Assembly: GCA_021849425.1 (NCBI GenBank)
Contig: JAJZSY010000007.1
Coordinates: 37,055-101,054 of the forward strand
DNA length: 64,000 bases
Direction of reading: 5' to 3'
DNA from: Pseudomonadota bacterium
Lineage (GTDB): Bacteria; Pseudomonadota; Alphaproteobacteria; Acetobacterales; Acetobacteraceae
The notes below the pieces were generated by a model, which was not told the origin of the DNA, ran no database searches, and was given only the letters and a program-made list of their open reading frames with translations. The translations under genes were made by a program, and so were the position numbers. This document shows, in pieces, positions 34,544 to 43,892 of the stretch; within the stretch, counting starts at the first letter, position 1; every line of letters begins with the position of its first letter.

Positions 34544-34560
34544 AGTTGCATATAGCAACT
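34544..34560. promoter_or_regulatory. Palindrome 2 in the hydrolase/carrier promoter region
   Basis: Dyad AGTTGC-ATATA-GCAACT, 75 bases upstream of the MFS carrier ATG and 65 bases from palindrome 1 (start to start). The AT-rich flanks (TAGTTGCATATAGC, GTATATGTGATAGG) look like promoter sequence for the carrier. The palindrome differs from the one next to the MarR gene, so the binding protein is not settled. Confidence 0.55.
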
Positions 34561-34634
34561 GTATATGTGATAGGTTTCCACTAACGATAATCCAGGTCTC
34601 CGGCACATCTCCGGGGCCTCGCCAGGAGGAAACC

Positions 34635-35927
34635 ATGTCCGCAATCACCGCGGGAGACAGTGCGCTGACGCATCCGGGCAGGACCCGGCTGATCGCGGCT
34701 TGCACGATCGGCAACGCGCTCGAATTCTATGATTTCGTCGTTTTCAGTTTCTTCGCCGGCACGATCGGCGCGCTGTTCTTTCCCACCCATGACCGCACGG
34801 TGCAGCTGCTGCTGTCCTTCGCGACCTATGGAGTCGGGTTTTTTCTCCGCCCGCTCGGCGGCGTGGTGTTCGGCGCCTTCGCCGACCGCCGGGGCCGCAA
34901 GATCGCGACGATCGTCGCACTGTTCTCGATGGCGCTGGGCACGGCGGCGATCGGCCTCGCGCCGACATATGGTCAGGTCGGGCTCGCGGGCCCGGTCATC
35001 ATCGTGCTGGCGCGGCTGCTCCAGGGATTTTCGGCTGGCGGGGAGGTCGGCGCGTCGACGACGCTGCTCGCCGAATACGCGCCGGCGGAAGAGAGAGGGT
35101 TTTTCGGCAGCTGGCAGCTTGCGAGCCAGGGCGTTGCCGTGCTGTTCGCCGCCATGCTGGCCTTCGGGATTCACGCCGCGCTGCCGGCGGCGGCGGTGCT
35201 GGGCTGGGGCTGGCGGATTCCCTTCCTGCTCGGAATCCTCATCGTGCCGATCGGGCTGTGGCTGCTGCGCGCGCTGAGGGAGACGCACGCGAACGACAGC
35301 GACCCCAGAACCCGCGAGGTGAGCGCGCTTTCGCTGGTGTTCAGCCGGCATTTCGGCACGATCGTCGCCGGTGTCGCCCTGATCATCGGCGGGACCGCGA
35401 CCAACGCCATCGTGGTGCTCTACATGTCGACCTATGCGGTGCGCCAGCTCGGCATGTCGCCGACGACGGGGCTGCTCGCGGGGGTGGCGGCCGGCGCGGT
35501 GACGCTGGTTGCAGCACCGATCGGCGGCTGGCTGTCGGACCGGTACGGGCGCAGGCCGGTGGCCGGGAGCGCCTATGTCCTGATCGCGCTGACGATCTAT
35601 CCCGCCTTTCTCTGGCTGAACGCGGCGCCGACGCTGGGCGTGCTGCTCTCGGCGGTGATCGGGCTCGGGGCGCTGAACGCGGTGGGCGGGGCGACGATCA
35701 TCATCACCACGGCGGAGATTTTTCCCATCGAGGTGCGGGCGACCGGGATGTCGCTCGTCTACGCGCTCGGGGTCGCGATTTTTGGCGGGTTCGGGCAGTT
35801 CATCGTGACGGGGTTGATCGCCGCGACGCACGATGCCGCATCGCCGGCTTGGTATGTGATGGCGTGCAGCGTCGCGACGCTGGCGGGGCTGCGGGCGATT
35901 CCGGAGATGGCGCGCCGTGCCATCTGA
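34635..35927 (+). CDS. MFS transporter of the metabolite:H+ symporter (MHS) type
   Basis: A 430-residue carrier with twelve hydrophobic segments. GNALEFYDFVVFSFFAGTIG, the RPLGGVVFGAFADRRGRK loop and the GGEVGASTTLLAEYAPAEERG segment are hallmarks of MHS transporters (shikimate, proline/betaine, citrate). It likely imports the substrate of the divergent M20 hydrolase, plausibly hippurate or benzoate. GCCAGGAGGAAACC before the ATG fixes the start. It heads a plus-strand run with gcvP and sdaA. Confidence 0.87.
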   Translation: MSAITAGDSALTHPGRTRLIAACTIGNALEFYDFVVFSFFAGTIGALFFPTHDRTVQLLLSFATYGVGFFLRPLGGVVFGAFADRRGRKIATIVALFSMALGTAAIGLAPTYGQVGLAGPVIIVLARLLQGFSAGGEVGASTTLLAEYAPAEERGFFGSWQLASQGVAVLFAAMLAFGIHAALPAAAVLGWGWRIPFLLGILIVPIGLWLLRALRETHANDSDPRTREVSALSLVFSRHFGTIVAGVALIIGGTATNAIVVLYMSTYAVRQLGMSPTTGLLAGVAAGAVTLVAAPIGGWLSDRYGRRPVAGSAYVLIALTIYPAFLWLNAAPTLGVLLSAVIGLGALNAVGGATIIITTAEIFPIEVRATGMSLVYALGVAIFGGFGQFIVTGLIAATHDAASPAWYVMACSVATLAGLRAIPEMARRAI

Positions 35928-36068
35928 ACGGGCGGGGATGCCGGGGATCGGGAATGGCTTCACTTTGGCGGTGGCGTTGCTACGATCAGGTCCGCCGGGT
36001 GCGGGCGGATGCCGCGCGCCGGCGCAAAGAGGCCGCCTGTCGCGCACATATCGGTGGATGGACCTGCC

Positions 36069-38918
36069 ATGACCTATCAGGAAACGCCCTACGAGCCCTA
36101 TGACTTTGCCAATCGCCGCCATATCGGCCCCTCGCCGGGCGAGATGGCGGCGATGCTGGAGACGGTCGGGGCGGCGAGCCTCGATGAGCTGATCGATGGC
36201 ATCGTGCCCGAGGCGATCCGGCTACGCACGGCGCTTGATTGGGGCAAGCCGCTCTCCGAGCAGGGCGTGCTCAACCGGCTGCGCGAGGTCGCGGCGAAGA
36301 ACCGGGTGATGACGTCGCTGATCGGCCAAGGCTATCACGGCACCGTCACGCCGCCGGCGATCCAGCGCAACATTTTCGAAAACCCGGCCTGGTATACCGC
36401 CTACACGCCATACCAGCCGGAGATTTCGCAAGGGCGGCTGGAGGCGCTGCTCAACTTCCAGACGATGGTTTGCGATCTGACGGCGCTCGACATCGCCAAC
36501 GCGTCGCTGCTCGACGAGGGGACGGCGGCGGCCGAGGCGATGGCGGTGTGCCAGCGCGCGACCAGGGCGAAGGGGGCTGCGTTTTTCGTCGATCACCATT
36601 GCCACCCGCAGACCATCGCCGTGATCGAAACGCGGGCGGCAGCGCTCGGCTGGCGGGTGATCGTCGGCGATCCGCTCGCCGATCTCGATCCGGGGCAGGT
36701 GTTCGGCGCGCTGTTCCAGTATCCCGGCACCCATGGCGATGTGCGCGACTTCACCCCGGCGATCGCGGCGCTGCATGGCGCGGGGGCGCTGGCCTGCGTC
36801 GCGGCGGATCTGCTCGCGCTCACCGTGCTGAAGCCGCCGGGCGAGATGGGGGCGGATATCGCCATCGGCTCCGCCCAGCGCTTCGGCGTGCCGATGGGGT
36901 TCGGCGGGCCGCACGCCGCCTACATGGCGGTGCGCGACGCGCTGAAGCGCGGCATGCCCGGCCGCATCGTCGGCGTCAGCATCGATGCGCGCGGCAACCG
37001 GGCCTATCGGCTGTCGTTGCAGACCCGCGAGCAGCATATCCGCCGCGAGCACGCGACCTCGAATGTCTGCACGGCGCAGGCGCTGCTCGCGGTCATGGCG
37101 TCGATGTATGCGGTGTTTCACGGCCCCGAGGGGCTGCGGGCGATCGCCGAGCGCATCCATCGCAAGCTCGTGCGGCTGGTGAAGGGGCTGGAGGCGCAGG
37201 GCTACCGGGTGGCGCCGGCGCGGTTCTTCGACACCATCACCATCGAGGTGGGCGCCGTGCAGGGCGCGATCCTCAAATCGGCCGAGGCCGAGGGGATCAA
37301 CCTGCGCAGGGTGGGGACGGGGCAGATCGGCATCGCCTTCGACGAGCGGACCACGAGCGGGCATATCGAGGCGATCTGGCGCGCCTTCGGCATCGAGCGG
37401 CGGGATGACGACCTTGCCCACGACTATCGCCTGCCGGAGGGGCTGCTGCGGACATCGCCCTATCTGACGCACCCGATCTTTCACATGAACCGCGCCGAGG
37501 CGGAGATGACGCGCTACATGCGCCGCCTCGCCGATCGCGACCTCGCGCTCGACCGGGCGATGATCCCGCTCGGCTCGTGCACCATGAAGCTCAACGGCGC
37601 GGCCGAGATGATGGCGCTGAGCTGGCCGGCCTTCGCGGATGTCCATCCTTTCGCACCGGCGTCGCAGACCGCGGGATATGCCGAGATGATCGCGGATCTG
37701 GAGGCGAAGCTGTGCCTGATCACCGGCTATGACGCCTTCTCGATGCAGCCGAATTCGGGCGCGCAGGGCGAATATGCCGGGCTGCTGACGATCAAGGCCT
37801 ATCATCGCGCCCGCGGCGATGCGCGGCGGGATGTCTGCCTGATTCCGACCTCGGCGCATGGCACCAATCCGGCCTCGGCGCAGATGGCGGGGATGCGGGT
37901 TGTCATTGTCGGCGTCGCGCCGGATGGCGATATCGACATCGCGGATTTCCGCGCCAAGGCGGCGCTGCATGCGGACCGGCTGGCCGCCTGCATGATCACC
38001 TATCCCTCGACGCATGGCGTGTTCGAGGAAACCGTGCGCGAGATCTGCGCGATCACGCATGAGCATGGCGGGCAGGTCTATCTCGACGGCGCGAACATGA
38101 ACGCGATGGTCGGCCTGTCCCGCCCCGGCGATATCGGCGCCGATGTGAGCCATCTGAACCTGCACAAGACCTTCGCCATTCCGCATGGCGGCGGCGGGCC
38201 GGGCATGGGGCCGATCGGGGTGAAGGCGCATCTGGCGCCGTTCCTGCCGGGAGATCCGCTGGTGGCGGAGGGCGGCGCGGTGTCGTCCGCGCCCTATGGC
38301 TCGGGCTCGATCCTGCTGATCTCCTGGGCCTATTGCCTGCTGATGGGCGGCGAGGGGCTGACACAGGCGACCAAGGTCGCCATTCTCAACGCCAACTACA
38401 TCGCCAGCCGGCTGTCGGCTTCCTATCCCATTCTCTACGCATCCGCGCGGGGCCGGGTGGCGCATGAATGCATCCTCGACACGCGGCCGATGAAGGAGCG
38501 CGCCGGGGTGACGGTCGATGACGTCGCCAAGCGGCTGATCGACAGCGGCTTCCATGCGCCGACGATGAGCTGGCCGGTTGCCGGCACGCTGATGGTGGAG
38601 CCGACCGAGAGCGAGCCGAAGGCGGAGCTGGACCGGTTCATCGCCGCGATGCTCGGGATCGCCGCCGAGGCGGAGGCGATCGCCGCGGGCGGGCTCGACC
38701 GGGAGAACAATCCGCTGAAGCGGGCGCCGCACACGGTCGAGGACCTGGTGGGGGACTGGGACCGGCCCTATAGCCGCGAGGCGGCCTGTTTCCCGCCGGG
38801 GGCGTTCCGGGTCGACAAATACTGGTCGCCGGTCAACCGCGTCGATAATGTGTATGGCGACAGAAACCTGATCTGCTCCTGCCCGCCGCCGGAGACCTAT
38901 GCCAGCGCGGCCGAGTAG
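36069..38918 (+). CDS. gcvP: Glycine dehydrogenase (decarboxylating), P-protein, single chain
   Basis: A 949-residue PLP enzyme that decarboxylates glycine and passes the aminomethyl group to lipoylated H-protein. Both homologous halves are present. The PLP lysine lies in [18 protein letters not shown] near residue 705. [30 protein letters not shown] and [17 protein letters not shown] are family signatures. gcvT and gcvH are not beside it, unlike most operons. It lies 141 bases after the MHS carrier and 53 before sdaA, suggesting glycine breakdown linked to the upstream hydrolase. Confidence 0.93.
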   Translation: MTYQETPYEPYDFANRRHIGPSPGEMAAMLETVGAASLDELIDGIVPEAIRLRTALDWGKPLSEQGVLNRLREVAAKNRVMTSLIGQGYHGTVTPPAIQRNIFENPAWYTAYTPYQPEISQGRLEALLNFQTMVCDLTALDIANASLLDEGTAAAEAMAVCQRATRAKGAAFFVDHHCHPQTIAVIETRAAALGWRVIVGDPLADLDPGQVFGALFQYPGTHGDVRDFTPAIAALHGAGALACVAADLLALTVLKPPGEMGADIAIGSAQRFGVPMGFGGPHAAYMAVRDALKRGMPGRIVGVSIDARGNRAYRLSLQTREQHIRREHATSNVCTAQALLAVMASMYAVFHGPEGLRAIAERIHRKLVRLVKGLEAQGYRVAPARFFDTITIEVGAVQGAILKSAEAEGINLRRVGTGQIGIAFDERTTSGHIEAIWRAFGIERRDDDLAHDYRLPEGLLRTSPYLTHPIFHMNRAEAEMTRYMRRLADRDLALDRAMIPLGSCTMKLNGAAEMMALSWPAFADVHPFAPASQTAGYAEMIADLEAKLCLITGYDAFSMQPNSGAQGEYAGLLTIKAYHRARGDARRDVCLIPTSAHGTNPASAQMAGMRVVIVGVAPDGDIDIADFRAKAALHADRLAACMITYPSTHGVFEETVREICAITHEHGGQVYLDGANMNAMVGLSRPGDIGADVSHLNLHKTFAIPHGGGGPGMGPIGVKAHLAPFLPGDPLVAEGGAVSSAPYGSGSILLISWAYCLLMGGEGLTQATKVAILNANYIASRLSASYPILYASARGRVAHECILDTRPMKERAGVTVDDVAKRLIDSGFHAPTMSWPVAGTLMVEPTESEPKAELDRFIAAMLGIAAEAEAIAAGGLDRENNPLKRAPHTVEDLVGDWDRPYSREAACFPPGAFRVDKYWSPVNRVDNVYGDRNLICSCPPPETYASAAE

Positions 38919-38971
38919 AGAGGCGACCCTTCGGGCGGCTTGCCGCCCCCCCCTTGCGAACCGGAGCCGGT

Positions 38972-40375
38972 ATGTTCCTGTCGGTATTCGATATCTTCAA
39001 GATCGGCATTGGCCCTTCATCGTCGCACACGATCGGGCCGATGGTCGCCGCCGCGCGGTTTCTGGAAGAGCTGCGCGGCGCCTGCGGGCGGACGCAATGC
39101 GAGAGCCTGCATCTGACGGCGCGGCTGCATGGATCGCTGGCCTTCACCGGCCGCGGGCACGCCACCGACCGCGCGGTCTGTCTCGGGCTGCTCGGCTTCC
39201 AGCCCGCCACGATCGACCCGGACAGCGCCGATGCCGAGGAGGCGCGGCTGAAGCGCGCCGGGGTAATCGACGCCGCCGGGCTGCCGCCGTTGATCTTCGC
39301 GCCGGAGGCGGACCTGATCTTCGATTATGGCCCGCCGCTGCCCGGCCACGCCAACGGGCTGGTGCTGGACGCCCGCGCGCCGGATGGAACGCTTTTGCTC
39401 TCGCGCACGTATTATTCCATCGGCGGCGGGTTCGTGCAGACCGAGGAGGAGCTTGCCGCCGCGCGGGAGGGCGAGGGGCGGCTCGCGGAGCGGACGGCGG
39501 CGAGGGGGTATCCCTATCCGTTCGGCAGCGCCGCCGACATGCTGGCGATGGGGACGGCCTCGGGCCTGAGCATCGCGGCGATGAAACGCGCCAATGAGCG
39601 CGTTGACGCGGGCGATGCGCTCGATGCGCGGCTCGATGCGATCTGGTCGGCGATGGATGAGTGCATCGCGCGCGGGCTGCGCCAGGAGGGCGTGTTGCCC
39701 GGCGGCCTTTCGGTGCGGCGCCGGGCGCGCGGCATTCATCAGCAGCTGCTCGCCGAGGCGGGGCGCAACGCCTTGCAGCCGCATGTGGTGAACGACTGGA
39801 TCTCGGTTTACGCGATGGCGGTGAACGAGGAGAACGCGGCGGGCGGGCGCGTCGTGACCTCGCCGACCAACGGCGCGGCCGGCGTCGTGCCGGCGGTGAT
39901 CCGCTATTATCGCGACCATTGCCACGGCGCGACGGCGGAGGGCATCAGGAATTTCCTGCTGACGGCGGCGGCGATCGGCGGGCTGATCAAGCACAACGCC
40001 TCGATCTCGGGGGCGGAGGTGGGCTGCCAGGGCGAGGTCGGCTCGGCGGCGGCGATGGCGGCGGCGGGGCTTTGCGCGGCACTCGGCGGCACCAACGCGC
40101 AGGTCGAGAACGCCGCCGAGATCGCGCTGGAGCATCATCTCGGGATTACCTGCGATCCGGCCAGAGGGCTCGTGCAGGTGCCCTGCATCGAGCGCAACGG
40201 GTTGGGCGCGATCAAGGCGGTCGCGGCGGCGAGCATGGCGCTGCGCGGCGATGGCCGGCACTTCATGCCGCTCGACAACTGCATCGAGACCATGCGGCAG
40301 ACCGGCATCGACATGAACACCAAATACAAGGAGACCTCGACCGGCGGCCTCGCGGTCAACCTGCCGGAGTGCTGA
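38972..40375 (+). CDS. sdaA: L-serine ammonia-lyase (single chain)
   Basis: A 467-residue iron-sulfur serine deaminase, giving pyruvate and ammonia. The N-terminal domain [24 protein letters not shown] and the C-terminal domain [14 protein letters not shown]...[19 protein letters not shown] include the cluster cysteines. [14 protein letters not shown] and [10 protein letters not shown] are also conserved. A CCGGAG site precedes the ATG at 38972. Paired with gcvP, it would route glycine via serine (needs GlyA elsewhere) to pyruvate. Confidence 0.93.
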   Translation: MFLSVFDIFKIGIGPSSSHTIGPMVAAARFLEELRGACGRTQCESLHLTARLHGSLAFTGRGHATDRAVCLGLLGFQPATIDPDSADAEEARLKRAGVIDAAGLPPLIFAPEADLIFDYGPPLPGHANGLVLDARAPDGTLLLSRTYYSIGGGFVQTEEELAAAREGEGRLAERTAARGYPYPFGSAADMLAMGTASGLSIAAMKRANERVDAGDALDARLDAIWSAMDECIARGLRQEGVLPGGLSVRRRARGIHQQLLAEAGRNALQPHVVNDWISVYAMAVNEENAAGGRVVTSPTNGAAGVVPAVIRYYRDHCHGATAEGIRNFLLTAAAIGGLIKHNASISGAEVGCQGEVGSAAAMAAAGLCAALGGTNAQVENAAEIALEHHLGITCDPARGLVQVPCIERNGLGAIKAVAAASMALRGDGRHFMPLDNCIETMRQTGIDMNTKYKETSTGGLAVNLPEC

Positions 40376-40656
40376 GCCCGCCGCCCTTCCAGAACGCCAC
40401 CCTGCCGGCGATGCGGCGCGCAGCGCTTTCAGGCCTGGGATAGAACGAGGCGGCGTCGGGGTTGGTCTGGCCGCCGACGGTGATCGTTATAATACCGCGA
40501 GGTGCCCTTCCACGGGCAGGGCCGATTGCAGGGGCGAGGTGGACGCCGGCATGGCGGATGCCGCGCGGGGCCGCGCATTCAGCATCGATTTCGCATAAGT
40601 CTAAGTCGGTGGCGGGACTAACTCGCGGTTGCGGGGGCGAATACGTGTCACTGGTC

Positions 40657-41727
40657 ATGAGCGCCCTTCGTTTTTCACCCGCCGGCGCGCGCTTGCGCGG
40701 CACCGCGTCCGCCCTGCTGCGCGACCTGCCCGCGGATGCGGCTTTCGCGCTGCGCACGTCGGCGGCGGCGCTGCTCGCGCTCTATCTCGCGATGGCGCTG
40801 CATCTCGACACGCCGCGATGGGCGGCGTGGACGGTGCTGACCGTCAGCGTTCCCTCGCTCGACCATGCCTTCGTCAAATCGGCCTATCGGATGATCGGCA
40901 CGATCGTCGGGGCGGCGGCCGGCATCGTCATCGTCGCGCTGTTCGCGCAGAGGCCGCTGGAATTCGACCTCGCGATGGCGCTGTGGGCGGGAGGCTGCGC
41001 CTTCATCGGCACCCGGGTCCGGCAGTACCAGACCTACGCGCTCGCGCTGACCTGGCTGACCACGGGGATCGTTTCATATGGCAGCGTGGCGGACCCGAAC
41101 GGGGCCTTCATCGTCGCGGCGAGCCGCACCGCCGAGGTGGCGCTTGGCATTGTCTGCGCCGGCGGCGCGGCGATTTTGTTCGAGGGGCACCGGGCGGCGA
41201 CGCTTGTTCATGCAGCCTCGCCGGTGCCGGGCCAGGCCCGGCGTAATGGCGTGCGGGCGGGGCTCGCGGTGATGCTGGCCAGCGCGTTCTGGTATGTCTC
41301 GCAATGGCGGGACGGGCCGTTCTTCGTGCTGATGTCCGGCGCCGCGGCGCTGCTGTTCGCGGCGCATCCATCGAAGGTCGCCGCGACGCTCGGCATGCTG
41401 CGCGGGTTTCTGCTGGGGACGCTGCTGGGCCTGTTCGTCCGGTTTGCGCTGTTCACGCGCAGCGCGGAGTTCGGCGAAGAGGCCCTCGTGCTGCTGCCCT
41501 TCCTGATGCTCGGCGGGATCGGGCTTGCCGATTCCCGGACCCAGGGCCCGGCGACCGGCTACAACCTCGCCTTCATGCTCGCGGCCGATCCGGCCAATAC
41601 GCTGTCATTCGATCTCGGCGCCGCGCTCAACGAGGCGATGGCGATGATTTTCGGCGTGCTCGTCTCGATCGGCGCGTTTCTCGGCCTGGTGCCGATCCGC
41701 GCCCTGCTGCACCGGGACGGCGCCTGA
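40657..41727 (+). CDS. FUSC-family (AaeB-like) membrane protein, aromatic acid efflux
   Basis: A 356-residue membrane protein with two clusters of hydrophobic segments, one in residues 30-175 and one after 200. It resembles the fusaric-acid-resistance/AaeB efflux family, shorter than the usual 650 residues. ALRTSAAALLALYLAMALHLDTPRWAAWTVLTV is the typical N-terminus. It is followed at once by DUF1656 and HlyD-type genes, the usual AaeXAB set. GTG 40645 is a possible alternative start with a GGGGGCGA site. The substrate is probably an aromatic carboxylate, given the benzoate region. The 281 bases after sdaA hold nothing I can name. Confidence 0.8.
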   Translation: MSALRFSPAGARLRGTASALLRDLPADAAFALRTSAAALLALYLAMALHLDTPRWAAWTVLTVSVPSLDHAFVKSAYRMIGTIVGAAAGIVIVALFAQRPLEFDLAMALWAGGCAFIGTRVRQYQTYALALTWLTTGIVSYGSVADPNGAFIVAASRTAEVALGIVCAGGAAILFEGHRAATLVHAASPVPGQARRNGVRAGLAVMLASAFWYVSQWRDGPFFVLMSGAAALLFAAHPSKVAATLGMLRGFLLGTLLGLFVRFALFTRSAEFGEEALVLLPFLMLGGIGLADSRTQGPATGYNLAFMLAADPANTLSFDLGAALNEAMAMIFGVLVSIGAFLGLVPIRALLHRDGA

Positions 41728-41728
41728 G

Positions 41729-41941
41729 ATGATGCCTGTACTCGCCGAAATGTCGATGTTCGGGATCGGCATCGAGCCGGCGGTGCCGATGCTGCTGCTC
41801 GCGGTGGTGCTGACCGACATCCTCCGCCGGGGGCTGTCCCGTTTGCGGATCGACCGGGCGGTGTGGAACTGGCCGCTGTTCATGCTGTCCATTTACGTCT
41901 GTATTGCTGCCGGTCTTGTTCTGGGGATGCGGCAGCTGTGA
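41729..41941 (+). CDS. DUF1656 small membrane protein (AaeX-like)
   Basis: A 70-residue protein with two hydrophobic segments (EPAVPMLLLAVVLTDIL and WPLFMLSIYVCIAAGLVLGM) and a basic loop RRGLSRLRID between them. This is the DUF1656/AaeX pattern, always found beside FUSC and HlyD partners. It begins two bases after the FUSC stop and precedes the adaptor gene by 14 bases. Confidence 0.85.
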   Translation: MMPVLAEMSMFGIGIEPAVPMLLLAVVLTDILRRGLSRLRIDRAVWNWPLFMLSIYVCIAAGLVLGMRQL

Positions 41942-41955
41942 TCTCCGGAGACGAC

Positions 41956-42900
41956 ATGCTCGATTCCATCGCGGGGCGGACCTCGCCCCGCCCGGCCCCG
42001 CTCGCGGCATCGCCGGCGCGGCTCTACCGGCCGGTTTTTTCCGGGCTGGCGACGCTCATCGTCGTGGCCGCGGCGCTCTGGCTCGGCTTTGCCGCCTGGC
42101 ATCGCTACGACGCGACGCCCTGGACGCGGGATGCGCGCGTTCGCGCCTTTGCCGTGACGGTGGCGCCGGAGATTTCGGGCCGGATCGTCGCGGTCGCGGT
42201 TCACGACAATGAGCGCGTGCGCAAGGGTCAGGTCCTGTTCAGGATCGATCCGGCGGATTTCGCCAACCGGCTCGCGGTCGCACGGGCGACGCTCGCCGCC
42301 GATCGGGCGATTGCGGGGATGAAGGCGGCGGATGCGGCGCGCCGCGCGCGGCTGCCCGCGATCGCGGTTTCGGCGGAAACCCGGGGCAATGCCGCCGCCG
42401 CCGCGCGCGCCGCCGCGGCCCGCGTGCAGGCGGACGAGGCGCGGGTTGCGCAGGCAGCACTCGACCTCGCGCGCACGGTGGTCCGCGCGCCGGTGAGCGG
42501 CACGATCACCAACCTGACCGCCCATGAGGGCGATTACGCCCATGCCGGCAGCGGCGCGATCACGATGGTCGATACCGGCGAGCTCTGGGTGACCGCGTAT
42601 TTCGAGGAGACCGAGCTTGACCGGATCAGGCCGGGCGCGCCGGCCCGGATCGAGCTGATGTCCGACCCCGGCAGGGTGCTGGATGGCCATGTGCAGGGGA
42701 TCGGGCGCGGCATTGCCGATGCGAACGCGCAGGAGGCGCGCAGCGGGCTGCCGCGGGTTGATCCGGTGTATTCATGGGTGCGGCTGTCGCAGCGGATTCC
42801 GGTGTATGTCACGCTCGACCATGTGCCGCCGGGCCTGTTCCTCGCCGCCGGCATGACCGCGACGGTGCGGATCGCAACGCCGGCCGCGGGCGGGCGCTGA
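41956..42900 (+). CDS. HlyD-family membrane-fusion adaptor (AaeA-like)
   Basis: A 314-residue periplasmic adaptor with one N-terminal membrane anchor (PVFSGLATLIVVAAALWLGFAAW). It has a barrel-sandwich half with VTVAPEISGRIVAVAVHDNERVRKGQVLFRIDP, a coiled-coil hairpin (about residues 105-180, Ala/Arg-rich), and VRAPVSGTITNL. It would join the FUSC pump to an outer-membrane channel, which is not encoded here. CTCCGGAGA precedes the ATG. The three genes form an efflux operon. Confidence 0.87.
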   Translation: MLDSIAGRTSPRPAPLAASPARLYRPVFSGLATLIVVAAALWLGFAAWHRYDATPWTRDARVRAFAVTVAPEISGRIVAVAVHDNERVRKGQVLFRIDPADFANRLAVARATLAADRAIAGMKAADAARRARLPAIAVSAETRGNAAAAARAAAARVQADEARVAQAALDLARTVVRAPVSGTITNLTAHEGDYAHAGSGAITMVDTGELWVTAYFEETELDRIRPGAPARIELMSDPGRVLDGHVQGIGRGIADANAQEARSGLPRVDPVYSWVRLSQRIPVYVTLDHVPPGLFLAAGMTATVRIATPAAGGR

Positions 42901-43079
42901 GCGCGGGGGCGGGGCGGTCTTTCAGGGGCGGCGCGGCATTGGCGCCGGCGGCGGCTCCGATCACGAGACGTTTATTCGCGCGACGGATTGCGGCCCTTGC
43001 GATCGCGGGCGCGGTTGCCCATTCGAGCCTGACGCGAACACAGCAGGGGACGGGTGCGTTGGGACTTGCAAGAACCTTC

Positions 43080-43856
43080 ATGCGACTGGACGAAGACCGC
43101 TATTACGGGGCCAAGGTGCCCGAGATCACCGTGTCGTTCTGGGTCGCGAAGATCATCTCGACCGCGATGGGTGAGGCGACGTCGGATTTTCTGGTGTTCC
43201 ACACCAACCCGTATCTGGCGGTCGCGGCGGGAGGGCTCGGGTTTGCGCTGGCGCTCGCGTTGCAGTTCGCCACGCGCAGGCATGTGCCGGCGGCCTATTG
43301 GCTGCTGGTGGTGATGGTCGCGATTTTCGGCACCATGGTGGCGGATGTGATCCATGTCGTTCTGGGCGTTCCCTATGCGATATCGACTGTCCTGTTCGCG
43401 GCGGGCCTGCTCCTGATCCTGTGGGGGTGGAGGGCGAGCGAGCGGAGCCTTTCGATCCACACCGTGGTGACGCCGCGGCGCGAGGCGTTCTACTGGGCGA
43501 CCGTGAGCGCCACCTTCGCGCTCGGCACCGCGGCCGGCGACCTGACCGCGGCGAGGTTCGGCATGGGTTACCTGAATTCGGCCATCCTGTTTTCCATCCT
43601 GTTCGCGCTGCCGGGGCTTGCCTATGTCGCGTTCGGCCTGAACGAGGTCGCCGCGTTCTGGACCGCTTATATCATGACCCGGCCGATGGGGGCCTCCTTC
43701 GCCGACTGGTTCGACAAGCCGGTGCAGAGCAGCGGGCTTGGCTATGGCACGCCGGCTGTCGCGCTCGTGCTCACCGCCGGCGTGGGGATCGCGATTTTGT
43801 ATGTCTGCGTGCGGCATCGGTGGCAGCGCGCGGCCATCGCCACGCGCGGGGCATGA
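43080..43856 (+). CDS. COG4705-type multi-span membrane protein
   Basis: A 258-residue integral membrane protein with about seven hydrophobic segments. KVPEITVSFWVAKIISTAMGEATSDFLV at the N-terminus and TRPMGASFADWFDKP near the end are the two signature blocks of this uncharacterised family. A second half repeats the pattern (EAFYWATVSATFALGTAAGDL). The ATG at 43080 gives the family N-terminus; longer in-frame starts would add unrelated sequence. No function is known to me. Confidence 0.75.
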   Translation: MRLDEDRYYGAKVPEITVSFWVAKIISTAMGEATSDFLVFHTNPYLAVAAGGLGFALALALQFATRRHVPAAYWLLVVMVAIFGTMVADVIHVVLGVPYAISTVLFAAGLLLILWGWRASERSLSIHTVVTPRREAFYWATVSATFALGTAAGDLTAARFGMGYLNSAILFSILFALPGLAYVAFGLNEVAAFWTAYIMTRPMGASFADWFDKPVQSSGLGYGTPAVALVLTAGVGIAILYVCVRHRWQRAAIATRGA

Positions 43857-43892
43857 GGGTGGGCCGGCTGGGCGCGGGCCGGTGCGGGGCCG

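Noticed and set aside
35928..36068. Glycine riboswitch before gcvP
   Set aside because: I looked for the conserved aptamer core and found nothing convincing; the leader is short and GC-rich.
36222..38732. 836-codon open frame antisense to gcvP
   Set aside because: Shadow of a well-conserved enzyme; it lacks any recognisable family.
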